From the NCBI RefSeq assembly GCF_947500985.1, contig NZ_CANMTX010000004.1, positions 62,001 to 126,000 on the forward strand: a stretch of 64,000 nucleotides of DNA, read 5' to 3'. This document shows positions 8,934 to 18,455 of the stretch, piece by piece; within the stretch, counting starts at the first letter, position 1, and each line of letters opens with the position of its first letter. A model generated the notes under the pieces. That model was not told where the DNA came from and made no database searches. It saw nothing but the letters and a program-made list of their open reading frames with translations. This stretch comes from an uncultured Maribacter sp. (GTDB taxonomy: Bacteria > Bacteroidota > Bacteroidia > Flavobacteriales > Flavobacteriaceae). Both the position numbers and the translations under genes were made by a program.

Positions 8934-10550
8934 TTAATCTATTAAATTAAACGTCTCTATTTTTTCCCAATTAGCACGTAATTCTATTAGCGTAGGGTAG
9001 TAGCTTATTTTTTCAGGTTGTCTATTTTCTAAGAAACTACCTGTATCCCATTTTCCATTACCGTTCATGTCGAATATGACTCTAGCTTGGTATTTACCCG
9101 GATTTAAATTATCAAAGACATACGCCTGTGGCTCAGTTGCATAAATTTCTCGTTGTAAATCTCCCTTTTCATTCGTAAGCTGAACAATTATTGGATAAAC
9201 TATTGAACCGCCATTAAGATTTAAAGTTAAGTTGCCATAATCTGCAATGCTCTTAGTTCGAAAAGAATAAGCGACCGAATCATTAGATGTTTCAAAAAAA
9301 TCTGTTACCGCACCAGGTATCAGTTCCATTCTATAGCTTTGGTCTGGGTCAATCTTAAAATTGAAATTCAATAAATTTTCTACAGTATCGAACTTTAATT
9401 TATAAGCAATTTCAACAGAATCTTTATCCATCAATTTAATCTTGGTACTATCGAAACTAACTAGTGGCGTATTGCTTAAGAGATTTATAGGCTTATCCAT
9501 TTCAATATTTCCATTTTGACTCATTGAAATCTTTAAGGAGTCAAACTCAACTTTTCTATTTTTAACTTTGAACGTGTCTTTTACTTTTAAAGACTCATTG
9601 GTAATTACAAAAAGAAGAGAGTCCATCTCATAAGGTGTAAACCAGAAATTCAATGTATCCTTTTCTCTTTCTTTAGTAATTTTCGTTCTAACGGTATCGG
9701 GTATTTCGGTAATGGTTTCAATTGATATGTCGGTTCCATCTCCATAATAGCCAAAGCTAATTCTATTACTAGCTTCCATACTAGGTACGGCTATACTGTA
9801 GTCAGGTATTTCTTTAAATAGATTCAATAAATAAATAGAATCTGTAGGTAAGTTTATAGTATCTCTTACAAAACCTATTTTATCGGTTTTTTGATCGAAT
9901 AAATTATTACTTACGGCATCTTTAATACCAAACAAGGCATATTTGCCTTGTTTTAAATGATTAAGTTTAAATATAACTGCACTGTCTAGCGTATTGGTAA
10001 TATAGTTTGGCGGTCTCTTGTAAACGGTAGAGTCTGTATAGCTAGTATCAATTTTATAAAGCATTACGCTGACAAAATCATCTGCTTTTTTATTGAATGC
10101 ATCTTTAACTACGCCTGTTAATTCTAATGAATCAATATAATCGCCAGTAGAGAAGACATAAGTAAAAAAAGATTTTGGGTTTTCTTCGTTATTATCGACA
10201 ATACCTTGACCGAAGTTAAAAGTATAGGTTGTGTTCGGCTCTAGAGTATCTTTAATAGTAATTTCTACGTATTTATTTGCATTCCCAATAGGTGAAAGTA
10301 CCGGAGTATTTTTTAAAGGGGGAGAAATTATAAGTTGCTTTTGAATGTCTTTTAGCTTTACTAATTCATCAAAATACAATCTAATTTTTTGCCCCGTAAA
10401 GTTGGTTGTTAAATTTGGTGGCTCTGCCCTTGTTAACTCTGGTGGAGTAATATCTTTTGGTCCACCGGTCGGTGTGCCCCGTTGTGCACATTGGTAAGAC
10501 ACCAATACGATGATAAAAACAAATATAAAACCTAAAATTTTTCTGCTCAT
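8934..10550 (-). CDS. Ig-like (Big_5) outer-membrane lipoprotein
   Basis: Starting at the ATG 10548-10550 (an upstream TTG adds seven residues), the protein opens with a hydrophobic signal and a lipoprotein-type Cys followed by AQRGTPTGGPKDITPPEL, a hallmark of a Bacteroidota family with an N-terminal bacterial Ig-like (Big_5) domain. That domain spans about residues 30-130 and includes IRLYFDELVKL and YTFNFGQGIVDNNE. The remainder is beta-rich without recognised catalytic motifs. A late segment with FDMNGNGKWDTG looks like a single Ca-binding EF-like loop of the kind seen in surface proteins. Function is unknown; a cell-surface or periplasmic structural role is inference. The broken secreted-protein gene follows on the same strand. 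Confidence 0.82.
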   Translation of the reverse strand: MSRKILGFIFVFIIVLVSYQCAQRGTPTGGPKDITPPELTRAEPPNLTTNFTGQKIRLYFDELVKLKDIQKQLIISPPLKNTPVLSPIGNANKYVEITIKDTLEPNTTYTFNFGQGIVDNNEENPKSFFTYVFSTGDYIDSLELTGVVKDAFNKKADDFVSVMLYKIDTSYTDSTVYKRPPNYITNTLDSAVIFKLNHLKQGKYALFGIKDAVSNNLFDQKTDKIGFVRDTINLPTDSIYLLNLFKEIPDYSIAVPSMEASNRISFGYYGDGTDISIETITEIPDTVRTKITKEREKDTLNFWFTPYEMDSLLFVITNESLKVKDTFKVKNRKVEFDSLKISMSQNGNIEMDKPINLLSNTPLVSFDSTKIKLMDKDSVEIAYKLKFDTVENLLNFNFKIDPDQSYRMELIPGAVTDFFETSNDSVAYSFRTKSIADYGNLTLNLNGGSIVYPIIVQLTNEKGDLQREIYATEPQAYVFDNLNPGKYQARVIFDMNGNGKWDTGSFLENRQPEKISYYPTLIELRANWEKIETFNLID

Positions 10551-10601
10551 TAGTGTAATTATCGACCGCAAAGAAACAACATATTTTATAGAAATCTAAT
10601 T

Positions 10602-11303
10602 CTATGGAACAACTGCCATACTTGAGACATAAATTTCAAGGCCTTCGATATCCTTAAAGGTGTTAGCGCAAATTTCCATAGTAGCACCTGTAGTAATAAC
10701 ATCATCAACCAACAATATGGTTTTGTTTATTAATTTTTCTCCATTTTTGATTTCATATAACGATCGGTTGTCATACCATCTGTTTAATCTATTTTTCTTG
10801 GTTTGGGTTTTAGTATTAGCAGTTTTTACCAAAATATCATCTGTGTAATTTGCATCGATGTGGAGTGCAATTTGTTTCGCGAAAAGCGCTACTTGGTTAT
10901 AACCTCTCTTTTTAAGTTTTTTTCTGTGTAATGGAACGGGAATTACAAAGTCGATTTTTGGCAAATGACCTTGTTTCTTTAAAATTTGACCGTGCCAATC
11001 GCCTAAAAATACCCCTATACCTTCTTGGTTTTTATATTTTAAAAAGTGAATAAGATTTTTTACGATTCCAATTTCGGTAAAGAATAAGAATGAATTTGCT
11101 TTTTTTATGTTAATTCGACCATAAAAAATACGGTCAACTGCATTTTCATCGTTAAAGGTGTACTCGGTAAGTGGTAATTGGTGTCGGCAAGATGTACAGA
11201 GAAGAACCTCTCCTCTATATAATCGTGCATTACATCCAAAACATGATATGGGTAAGAGTATGTTCGTAACATCCTTTAGTATATTTGAAATTATGTTTTT
11301 CAT
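10602..11303 (-). CDS. comF: ComF family amidophosphoribosyltransferase-like protein
   Basis: The product has the two hallmarks of ComF/GntX proteins. There is an N-terminal four-cysteine zinc motif (CFGCNARLYRGEVLLCTSC, residues about 21-39) and a C-terminal type I phosphoribosyltransferase fold with the PRPP loop LLVDDVITTGATM. A hydrophobic/basic segment VIPVPLHRKKLKKRGYNQV is also typical. In naturally competent bacteria ComF helps take up single-stranded DNA through the inner membrane; its biochemical reaction remains poorly defined. The ATG at 11301-11303 is chosen over the TTG three bases upstream. It is divergent from the coiled-coil gene at 11344, with about 40 bases between them. 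Confidence 0.9.
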   Translation of the reverse strand: MKNIISNILKDVTNILLPISCFGCNARLYRGEVLLCTSCRHQLPLTEYTFNDENAVDRIFYGRINIKKANSFLFFTEIGIVKNLIHFLKYKNQEGIGVFLGDWHGQILKKQGHLPKIDFVIPVPLHRKKLKKRGYNQVALFAKQIALHIDANYTDDILVKTANTKTQTKKNRLNRWYDNRSLYEIKNGEKLINKTILLVDDVITTGATMEICANTFKDIEGLEIYVSSMAVVP

Positions 11304-11343
11304 CAAATTTTACAGATTAAACAACCTACAGCCCACTTTTTAA

Positions 11344-12243
11344 ATGGACAGTCAAGATAATAAATTCAATTATAAAATAATACTTGCGGCATTTGTTGCG
11401 GTTATTATAGCACTATTAATTGCATTCTACTACAGTTATGCCCAATCAAATGCTCAAATAGACTTTTTAGAGCAAGAGAAAGAGATTCTTGTAAAAGACC
11501 TAACTATTATGAAAGCAGATGTAGCTCGTTTGTCTGCAAAAAGTGAAATGAACGAAATAGAGCTCCAAGATTCCAAATATAAGGTACAAGAACTTTTAGA
11601 TTCCGTTGGTCGTTTAAATTTTACGGTGCAAAAATTAAGGGAGTTCAAAACAGAATTACGTAGGTTAGAGTCTAAGAACGATAGCTTACTTTTAAAGAAC
11701 AATTTCTTACGTTATAACAACATGTTACTTACTGATAAGTATGATGAGTCTCGTAAGCAAATGGAAAATCTAAGAGCAAATAGTAATTCTTTAGCCGAAG
11801 CGGAGGCTTTACAAAGAAGAAAAATATTAGAGCTTAATCAGAAATTAAAAACGAAGAGCTATTTAAAGATGGCTAATTCTGAAGGAAGCGGTTTCAGATT
11901 AATTCGTGGTACAAAGCCAACCAAAACCAATAAAGCATCTATAATTGAAAAATTAAGAGGGTGTGTAACTGTTTTGGCAGATGAGAGTGAAGCTGATAAC
12001 GAGAAAGTAATTTATTTACAGTTTTTAGATCCCAATAAACAGATTGTTGAAGATAATGCTAATACCATTACTGTAAATGGAAATGTTTACAGTAAAAGAG
12101 TCGAGTTTGTATTTACAGGTTTAGACCAGTTTTTATGCGAGTCGATTACTATACCAGAAGGTTCTTTGATGGAAGGTAATTACACATTAAATGTGTTTGA
12201 AGACGAGCGTTTAATTACTTCTTCTGAATTTGAATTGAAATAA
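11344..12243 (+). CDS. Membrane-anchored coiled-coil protein, unknown function
   Basis: The 299-residue protein has one N-terminal transmembrane helix (IILAAFVAVIIALLIAFYYS, about residues 12-31). A long charged coiled-coil follows, about residues 35-175, rich in Leu heptads and Glu/Lys/Asp. The last 110 residues form a compact beta-rich domain (GCVTVLADESEADNEKVIYL onwards) that includes VIYLQFLDPNKQIVEDN and ends in SSEFELK. This architecture is common in Flavobacteriaceae and often labelled hypothetical or chromosome-segregation-like because of the coil; no ATPase motif supports that label. The coil and C-terminal domain would face the periplasm. It lies between comF and glyS. Confidence 0.75.
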   Translation: MDSQDNKFNYKIILAAFVAVIIALLIAFYYSYAQSNAQIDFLEQEKEILVKDLTIMKADVARLSAKSEMNEIELQDSKYKVQELLDSVGRLNFTVQKLREFKTELRRLESKNDSLLLKNNFLRYNNMLLTDKYDESRKQMENLRANSNSLAEAEALQRRKILELNQKLKTKSYLKMANSEGSGFRLIRGTKPTKTNKASIIEKLRGCVTVLADESEADNEKVIYLQFLDPNKQIVEDNANTITVNGNVYSKRVEFVFTGLDQFLCESITIPEGSLMEGNYTLNVFEDERLITSSEFELK

Positions 12244-12268
12244 TTATTTTTTTTTTGGGCTATTGTTC

Positions 12269-12276
12269 TATTTTTG
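12269..12276 (+). promoter_or_regulatory. Candidate -7 promoter element of glyS
   Basis: TATTTTTG fits the Bacteroidota consensus TAnnTTTG exactly. Only four bases separate it from the glyS ATG at 12281, so a transcript from it would have essentially no leader. No convincing -33 TTG at the right distance is visible. Confidence 0.45.
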
Positions 12277-12280
12277 CCAC

Positions 12281-13825
12281 ATGGCAAAGCAAGAAGATGA
12301 TTTTAAGCGTGTAATTTCTCACGCAAAGGAATACGGGTATGTATTTCAATCTAGTGAAATTTATGATGGTTTAAGTGCTATTTATGATTACGGTCAAAAT
12401 GGTGTAGAACTTAAAAAGAATATACGTGACTATTGGTGGAAAGCCATGGTTCAGCTTAATGATAATATCGTTGGGTTAGATGCTGCAATTTTTATGCATC
12501 CGCTAACGTGGAAAGCTTCTGGGCATATAGATGCGTTCAATGATCCATTAATAGATAATAAAGATTCTAAAAAAAGATATAGAGCAGATGTTTTAGTCGA
12601 AGATTACGTCGCTAAAATTGATGCTAAAATTGAAAAAGAGGTCAACAAAGCTGCTAAGCGTTTTGGCGAAGCTTTTGATAAAGAACAGTTTTTGCAGACA
12701 AATCAGCGTGTAGTTGATTATCAAGAGCAAGGAAAAACTATTTTAAGCAGGTTAGGTAAATCTTTGCAGAATGAGGATTTAGCCGATGTAAAAGCGTTAA
12801 TAGAAGAATTAGATATCGCTTGCCCTATGTCAGGTTCTAAAAACTGGACAGAGGTAAAGCAGTTTAATTTAATGTTCGGTACAAAGTTAGGTGCCAATGC
12901 AGAAACTGCAATGGATCTATTTCTAAGACCAGAAACTGCCCAGGGTATTTTTGTAAACTTCTTAAACGTGCAGAAATCTGGTCGTATGAAGCTTCCTTTC
13001 GGTATAGCACAGACCGGTAAGGCTTTTAGAAATGAAATTGTAGCAAGGCAGTTCATTTTTAGAATGCGTGAGTTCGAACAGATGGAAATGCAATTCTTTA
13101 TTCAACCAGGCACGCAGAAAGAGTGGTATGAGATTTGGAAAGAAAAAAGAATGAAGTGGCACTTGTCTCTTGGTTTAGGTCAAGAAAACTATCGTTTTCA
13201 TGATCATGAGAAATTAGCACATTACGCAGATGCAGCATCAGATATAGAATTTCGTTTTCCATTCGGATTTAAAGAGTTGGAAGGAATACACTCTCGTACC
13301 GATTTTGATTTAAGCAGTCACGAGAAATTTTCTGGTAAGAAATTACAATATTTTGATCACGAAGTAAATAAAAACTATGTTCCTTATGTGCTAGAGACTT
13401 CTATTGGTTTAGATAGAATGTTCTTGGCAGTATTCTCTAACTCTCTTAAAGAGGAAGAATTGGAGAACAATACAACTAGAACAGTACTTAAATTACCAGC
13501 TGTTTTAGCACCGGTAAAAGCGGCTATTTTACCTTTACTTAAAAAAGATGGCTTGCCAGGAATAGCACACCAAATTATAGGTGACCTTAAATGGGATTTT
13601 AATGTTGTTTATGATGAAAAAGATGCTGTAGGTAGACGTTACAGAAGACAAGATGCCAATGGTACACCTTTCTGTATTACCGTTGATCATCAATCTTTAG
13701 AAGACCAAACAGTTACGATTAGACATAGAGATTCTATGGAGCAAGAGCGTGTTGCTATATCGGCATTGAACGGTATCATTCACGATGCAGTAGATATGAA
13801 GACGTGGTTAAAGAAAATGGAATAG
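12281..13825 (+). CDS. glyS: Glycyl-tRNA synthetase, class II dimeric type
   Basis: The 514-residue enzyme charges tRNA-Gly with glycine using ATP in the cytoplasm. It is the single-chain alpha2 form shared with archaea and eukaryotes, not the alpha2beta2 GlyQ/GlyS form. Class II motifs are visible: motif 2 with FRNEIVARQFIFRMREFEQM, and motif 3 near the C-terminal half at YVLETSIGLDRM. The N-terminal region VFQSSEIYDGLSAIYDYGQN is diagnostic, and the C-terminal anticodon-binding domain begins near LAPVKAAILPL. The ATG at 12281 gives the usual MAKQEDDFKRV start; the TTG six codons upstream is rejected. It is convergent with the next gene, with one base between the stops. Confidence 0.97.
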   Translation: MAKQEDDFKRVISHAKEYGYVFQSSEIYDGLSAIYDYGQNGVELKKNIRDYWWKAMVQLNDNIVGLDAAIFMHPLTWKASGHIDAFNDPLIDNKDSKKRYRADVLVEDYVAKIDAKIEKEVNKAAKRFGEAFDKEQFLQTNQRVVDYQEQGKTILSRLGKSLQNEDLADVKALIEELDIACPMSGSKNWTEVKQFNLMFGTKLGANAETAMDLFLRPETAQGIFVNFLNVQKSGRMKLPFGIAQTGKAFRNEIVARQFIFRMREFEQMEMQFFIQPGTQKEWYEIWKEKRMKWHLSLGLGQENYRFHDHEKLAHYADAASDIEFRFPFGFKELEGIHSRTDFDLSSHEKFSGKKLQYFDHEVNKNYVPYVLETSIGLDRMFLAVFSNSLKEEELENNTTRTVLKLPAVLAPVKAAILPLLKKDGLPGIAHQIIGDLKWDFNVVYDEKDAVGRRYRRQDANGTPFCITVDHQSLEDQTVTIRHRDSMEQERVAISALNGIIHDAVDMKTWLKKME

Positions 13826-13826
13826 G

Positions 13827-15914
13827 TTAAAGGGTGTAATTCAACTTTATACCTCCATAATAATTAATAGTGTTCCCAGGGTAGAAATACCTTGGGGCAT
13901 TTCCTCCAAATCCGGTAGCGTTAATTAAAACGGACTGTGCGTACCTAGTATCGGTCAAATTATTAACACCAAAATCTACACCTACCCGTAATTTTTCTGT
14001 AATTTGATTTTTGTAGCCTATTTTAATATTTAATAAGTTAAAGGAGTCACTATAAAGTGAATTCGCATCTGTTAACGGAATTTCATCTATAAATTGATGT
14101 GTAATGTTTACAAATAATCCGTTTCCAAAATTTGTTTGTATACCAGAGTTTATTTTGTTTTTGGGTACACCTGTTAATGCATTATCAGAATAATCTTCAT
14201 TAGCTTCTTCGTCTATGAAATCAACAAATTCATGATTACTGTAGGTATAGCTAATAAATGGCGATATTGTTATTTTATTCGTTAGGTTGATGTGATACTG
14301 CCAGTCTAAATCAATACCTTGATGTTTTGTTTTACCTGCATTACGGCCAATATATTGGTTATCGCCAACCCGTTTGGCTACTAGTAAATTGTTGATGGGC
14401 ATTAAGTAAAAAGCGACCTCTAATTTTAGCCTGTCGTCTTTACTTTTATGTGCAATACCAATTTCATAGTTCGTGCCTGTTTCTTGAACAATATCAGGAT
14501 TTATGATTCCGTCAGGTGTTAATGTTTCTTCTAATCCAGGGTTTGAAAATCCGCGGCTAACATTCGCATAAAGTTGATTTGTTGGTGTAATAGCATAGTT
14601 TACATCTAAACTTGGCATGAATAACGTTTTAAAATCTCTGTAAGCACTAGTGCTTGATGCACCAGTATTGAAAAGATCTCTGAAATCATATTGAGTTTTA
14701 TTAATGTTTATTCCTAATTGTGCAGTCAACTTGTTCGTAAATAAATACGATGCGGTGGCGAAACCATTAATTTGACTTCGAAATTCTTTGTTTTGCGATA
14801 ATCTATCTCCTTGAAGACTTCCATTTCCATTGTTTTCTTGATAAAGATTTTCAAATGTTCCCCAAGAATATTCATCTTTATATAGTTCACCACCAAAAGT
14901 GTATGAAAAGGCTTTTTTTGAAATATTTAAAGAGCCAGAGAACAATGTTCTAAAACCATAACCATTAGTGTATTCATCTAAAATATTAAACGGTGCAGGC
15001 TCATAATGGTCTAAATAGGTATAGAATAGGCTAGTGGTGTTCTTTAAATTAGAATTTGCATAATAGGTATGAGAAAGTCCTATTAGGCTATAGTTGTTGT
15101 CTTCGTATCCTTTGGCTGATCCCCATGTAAAGGCAGCTTGAGTAGGGTCTTCATCAAAATCTTCTTGGCTTATCGAGCTGGCAATTTGAGCCGAATAATC
15201 AATATGATTTACCAGAAGTCCGACTTCACTTTTTTTTGAAAGTTTGAAAATAGTATTTAAAAGAAACCCGTCACGTTCAAATCTATTGTTTTCGCGGTAT
15301 CCATCTATCTCCATATGTCCATATTGAAAGGTCATATAAAAATCCTCTTGTGAATGTGTAAATCCTAAACTGTTTTTAAATAATCCGTAAGAACCAATAG
15401 TAGTATTATTGGTGAGCTTGGTAGATTGGTCGCTCAGTTGTTTGGTGTTCAAGATAATTGCTCCGCCTAAATTGGTGCCAAACCCTGTTCCTTTTGGTCC
15501 CTTAATGATTTCAATAGATGTTAGGTTTTCTAGGTCAAACGCTTCAATCGTTGAAGAACCTGTTCCGTTGGTAATTGGAATGTTATTATAGTAAAGTCTA
15601 AGTTTATCAGTGCCAAAAGGTGTTCTGGCACCTACACCTCTAATGGTTATTCTATTCGTGTTCAATGCTCCTGACAAGGCATATACTCCTGATACTTGAT
15701 TTAGGGAACTGATAAAATCTACGGAACTATAATTTGCAAATGTACTAGCGCCAATGGTTTGTGAAGGAATTATACCAATTGCATTTTTAGCAGTTAGCGT
15801 ATCTATTACAATAACTTCGTTTAATTGGGTGATACTATCTTTTTTGACGGTATTTTGTGCAAAAAGTTCTGAAGAAATTGAGATAATAATTAATAAGGAA
15901 AATATTCTTTTCAT
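13827..15914 (-). CDS. TonB-dependent receptor, siderophore/cobalamin-type
   Basis: A 695-residue outer-membrane receptor. From the ATG at 15912-15914 it opens with a signal peptide ending SSELFAQ. A TonB-box-like segment QLNEVIVIDT follows, then a plug domain with RITIRGVGARTPFG, SIEIIKGPKGTGFGTNLGGA and VILNTK-type strands. The barrel follows, ending in Leu (GGIKLNYTL). It lacks the N-terminal carboxypeptidase-like extension found in SusC-type proteins, so it fits the shorter iron-siderophore/haem/cobalamin receptors better; the ligand is unknown. The TTG 18 bases upstream is not used because the signal peptide fits the ATG. A small barrel protein gene lies upstream on the same strand. Confidence 0.92.
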   Translation of the reverse strand: MKRIFSLLIIISISSELFAQNTVKKDSITQLNEVIVIDTLTAKNAIGIIPSQTIGASTFANYSSVDFISSLNQVSGVYALSGALNTNRITIRGVGARTPFGTDKLRLYYNNIPITNGTGSSTIEAFDLENLTSIEIIKGPKGTGFGTNLGGAIILNTKQLSDQSTKLTNNTTIGSYGLFKNSLGFTHSQEDFYMTFQYGHMEIDGYRENNRFERDGFLLNTIFKLSKKSEVGLLVNHIDYSAQIASSISQEDFDEDPTQAAFTWGSAKGYEDNNYSLIGLSHTYYANSNLKNTTSLFYTYLDHYEPAPFNILDEYTNGYGFRTLFSGSLNISKKAFSYTFGGELYKDEYSWGTFENLYQENNGNGSLQGDRLSQNKEFRSQINGFATASYLFTNKLTAQLGININKTQYDFRDLFNTGASSTSAYRDFKTLFMPSLDVNYAITPTNQLYANVSRGFSNPGLEETLTPDGIINPDIVQETGTNYEIGIAHKSKDDRLKLEVAFYLMPINNLLVAKRVGDNQYIGRNAGKTKHQGIDLDWQYHINLTNKITISPFISYTYSNHEFVDFIDEEANEDYSDNALTGVPKNKINSGIQTNFGNGLFVNITHQFIDEIPLTDANSLYSDSFNLLNIKIGYKNQITEKLRVGVDFGVNNLTDTRYAQSVLINATGFGGNAPRYFYPGNTINYYGGIKLNYTL

Positions 15915-15941
15915 AGGAGGGTAAAACTCCAAAAATACTTA

Positions 15942-16463
15942 TTAAAAGCGGTAACCTAAAGATAAACCGGCTTTGAACATAAAATCATTCTGAAAATCTT
16001 CAGGATTAATGTTTCTGCCCAGACCACCATTAAGTTCTATGGTGAATTTTTGACTTCTTGTTGCCCATTTATATCCGCCGCCAAGACCTAGTGCTACGGT
16101 TGAGTAATCGTAATTTCTGCCGCCTAAATTTTCGGTGTCGTCATCATCATCACCAGTATAATAAAGTCCGAATACTTCAGCAAATAAACCACTTTTAGGT
16201 CCATAGCCAAAATAAGCTCTTAAGTTGGGTCCTATTCCAAAATTACCGTTGTAATCTGTAGATTTTCCATCAAAATAAAGTGTGCCTCCAATACTAGTAT
16301 CCTCATTGATATAGTACTCATAACCGAATTCAATAGTAGTAGTAACCAAAAATTGACCAATATTCAATTTTACTTCATGACTGTTTTCGTTGTCATGATA
16401 AGCTTGCGCAAAAGAAGAAGCTGATATAAATAATATAGCAATAGAAAAAATAATTTTGTTCAT
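15942..16463 (-). CDS. Small outer-membrane beta-barrel protein
   Basis: From the ATG at 16461-16463 the product is 173 residues with a classical signal peptide (MNKIIFSIAILFISASSFAQ). About 150 residues of alternating hydrophobic strands follow, ending GLSLGYRF with a terminal Phe. This is the pattern of an 8-strand OmpA/OmpW-like barrel (beta-barrel family of about 170 residues). Acidic loop DDDDDTENLGG may bind cations or be exposed. Function is unknown. The stop is 27 bases from the downstream TonB receptor start, so the pair is probably one transcript. The TTG at 16484 is upstream of the signal peptide and was rejected. Confidence 0.82.
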   Translation of the reverse strand: MNKIIFSIAILFISASSFAQAYHDNENSHEVKLNIGQFLVTTTIEFGYEYYINEDTSIGGTLYFDGKSTDYNGNFGIGPNLRAYFGYGPKSGLFAEVFGLYYTGDDDDDTENLGGRNYDYSTVALGLGGGYKWATRSQKFTIELNGGLGRNINPEDFQNDFMFKAGLSLGYRF

Positions 16464-16579
16464 AAGATGCGTTTTAAAATGCAAATGTTTTTTAAAAGTT
16501 GTGAAATTAGGATTTTAATAGAAAGTATGCACCTTTAATCTTCAACTCTTTTTTATTTTTAAGGCAAAAATGAATATAG

Positions 16580-17344
16580 ATGAAAATCATATCCTATAAT
16601 GTAAATGGAATTAGGGCAGCGTTAAGAAAGGGTTTTTTAGAATGGTTGGGTACCGTGTCGCCAGATGTAGTTTGTCTTCAAGAAATTAAGGCTAACGAGG
16701 ATCAGCTAGATCTTTCATTGTTCGAAGAGGCGGGTTATAAATACAATTATTGGTACAGTGCCCAAAAGAAGGGCTATAGTGGTGTTGCTATACTCTCTAA
16801 GACCAAACCAGATACTGTAGTGTTTGGTACAGGTATCGATTATATGGATTTTGAGGGAAGAAATATTCGTGCTGATTTTGGTGATATTTCTATCATGAGC
16901 ATGTATTTGCCTTCAGGTTCAAATATGCAACGTTTAGATTTTAAGCTTACTTATATGGCAGATTTTCAAGAGTATGCCGATAAGCTCAAAAAGACGAATC
17001 CAAACTTAATAGTTCTTGGAGATTATAATATTTGTCATGAAGCAATAGATATTCATAATCCTGTAGGATTAAAAAACGTATCAGGATTTTTACCTGTGGA
17101 AAGAGAATGGATAGGAGATTTCATGAAAAGCGGATTCATAGATAGTTTTAGAGAATTTAATACTGAGCCAGATAATTATACTTGGTGGAGTTATAGGGCT
17201 AATGCTAGAAATAACAATAAGGGTTGGCGTTTAGATTATGCTATGGTAGCTTCTACGTTGAAAGACAGGTTGTCTAGATCTGTAATTTTATCAGGAGCGA
17301 AGCATAGTGATCATTGCCCTATTTTGATAGAGGTAGAGAGTTAA
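16580..17344 (+). CDS. xthA: Exodeoxyribonuclease III
   Basis: The 254-residue enzyme belongs to the exonuclease/endonuclease/phosphatase family and acts as AP endonuclease and 3' exonuclease in base excision repair. Catalytic signatures are in order: ISYNVNGIRAAL (Asn), VCLQEIKA (metal-binding Glu), YSGVAILSK, GDYNICHEAIDIHNP (Asp/Asn), WRLDYAM and the final SDHCPI with the catalytic Asp-His. Length matches the family. The stop is followed by a 69-base gap containing the promoter of the next gene. Confidence 0.96.
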   Translation: MKIISYNVNGIRAALRKGFLEWLGTVSPDVVCLQEIKANEDQLDLSLFEEAGYKYNYWYSAQKKGYSGVAILSKTKPDTVVFGTGIDYMDFEGRNIRADFGDISIMSMYLPSGSNMQRLDFKLTYMADFQEYADKLKKTNPNLIVLGDYNICHEAIDIHNPVGLKNVSGFLPVEREWIGDFMKSGFIDSFREFNTEPDNYTWWSYRANARNNNKGWRLDYAMVASTLKDRLSRSVILSGAKHSDHCPILIEVES

Positions 17345-17377
17345 CGAAATGGTTACAAGTACCCTTAATATATTTAG

Positions 17378-17385
17378 TAATTTTG
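17378..17385 (+). promoter_or_regulatory. Candidate -7 promoter element of the aldo-keto reductase
   Basis: TAATTTTG matches TAnnTTTG and is followed by CA, as is common in Flavobacteria. It lies 28 bases before the ATG at 17414, giving a leader of about 20 bases. Confidence 0.5.
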
Positions 17386-17413
17386 CATTTAAAGATTACA
17401 AATTTTAAATTGA

Positions 17414-18454
17414 ATGATCTATACCAATTTACCGCATACAGATATTGAAGTAAGTAAAATATGTTTGGGTACTATGACCTGGGGTAATCAAAATACCGAA
17501 GAAGAAGGTCATGAGCAAATTAATTATGCCCTAGATAAAGGCGTTAATTTTTTAGATACTGCTGAGTTGTATCCAGTTCCTGCACACAAAGATAGATACG
17601 CTGCTACTGAGAAAGTCATCGGTAATTGGTTTAAGAAAAACGGTAATAGAGAAGATATTGTTTTAGCCTCTAAAATAGCAGGTAAAGCCGATATGACGAA
17701 GTTTATTAGAACTACCGGTTTTACTAGAGAATCTATTATTGATGCCGTAGAAGGAAGTTTGCAGCGTTTACATACAGATTATATCGATTTATATCAACTG
17801 CATTGGCCAGACAGAAGCACTAATTATTTTGGTCAAAGAGGATACAAGCATGACATATCTGACCACTGGGAAGATAATATTCATCAAGTTTTGGAAACCA
17901 TGCGCGATTTAATACGTGAAGGTAAAATTAAACATGTAGGTATTTCAAATGAAACACCTTGGGGTCTGATGCGTTTTTTAGAAGAAAGTAAGGTTCATGG
18001 AACATTGCCACGAACAATAACAGTTCAGAATCCATATAGTTTATTAAATAGACTGTTCGAAGTAGGTATGGCAGAGATAGCTATGAGAGAGCAAGTAGGT
18101 TTATTGGCATATTCTCCGATGGGATTTGGAGCATTAAGCGGAAAGTATTTAGGTGATCGAATGCCAGAAGGTTCTCGTTTAAGTTTATTTCCTCAGTATA
18201 ATAGATATATCGGCGAAAGAGCTGTTGAGGCTACAAAAAGATATTATGAATTGGCACAAGCCAATGGCTTAACCCTTGCGCAAATGGCATTGGCATTTGT
18301 AAATACAAGACCTTTTGTTACCAGTACTATTATTGGTGCTACTAGCATTAGGCAATTAGAAGAAAATATTGGCAGTATAGATGTTGATTTGTCTGATGAT
18401 ATTATCGAAAAAATTGAAGCTATTCACAATTCAATACCAAATCCAGCACCATAA
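17414..18454 (+). CDS. NADP-dependent aldo-keto reductase, Tas family
   Basis: The 346-residue protein is an (alpha/beta)8 aldo-keto reductase using NADPH to reduce carbonyl compounds. The catalytic tetrad is present: Asp and Tyr in FLDTAELYPVP, Lys in VLASKIAGK, and His in YQLHWPD. The NADPH-binding C-terminal end shows IIGATSIRQLEENI. The insertion between strands and the overall length match E. coli Tas and related voltage-gated K-channel beta-subunit-like reductases. The physiological substrate is unknown. A one-base gap separates its stop from the 35-residue membrane peptide gene, so translation may be coupled. Confidence 0.93.
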   Translation: MIYTNLPHTDIEVSKICLGTMTWGNQNTEEEGHEQINYALDKGVNFLDTAELYPVPAHKDRYAATEKVIGNWFKKNGNREDIVLASKIAGKADMTKFIRTTGFTRESIIDAVEGSLQRLHTDYIDLYQLHWPDRSTNYFGQRGYKHDISDHWEDNIHQVLETMRDLIREGKIKHVGISNETPWGLMRFLEESKVHGTLPRTITVQNPYSLLNRLFEVGMAEIAMREQVGLLAYSPMGFGALSGKYLGDRMPEGSRLSLFPQYNRYIGERAVEATKRYYELAQANGLTLAQMALAFVNTRPFVTSTIIGATSIRQLEENIGSIDVDLSDDIIEKIEAIHNSIPNPAP

Positions 18455-18455
18455 T

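Noticed and set aside
15914-15932. CCCTCC just before the minus-strand TonB receptor start as a ribosome-binding site
   Set aside because: On the coding strand the bases match the anti-Shine-Dalgarno side, not a Shine-Dalgarno sequence.
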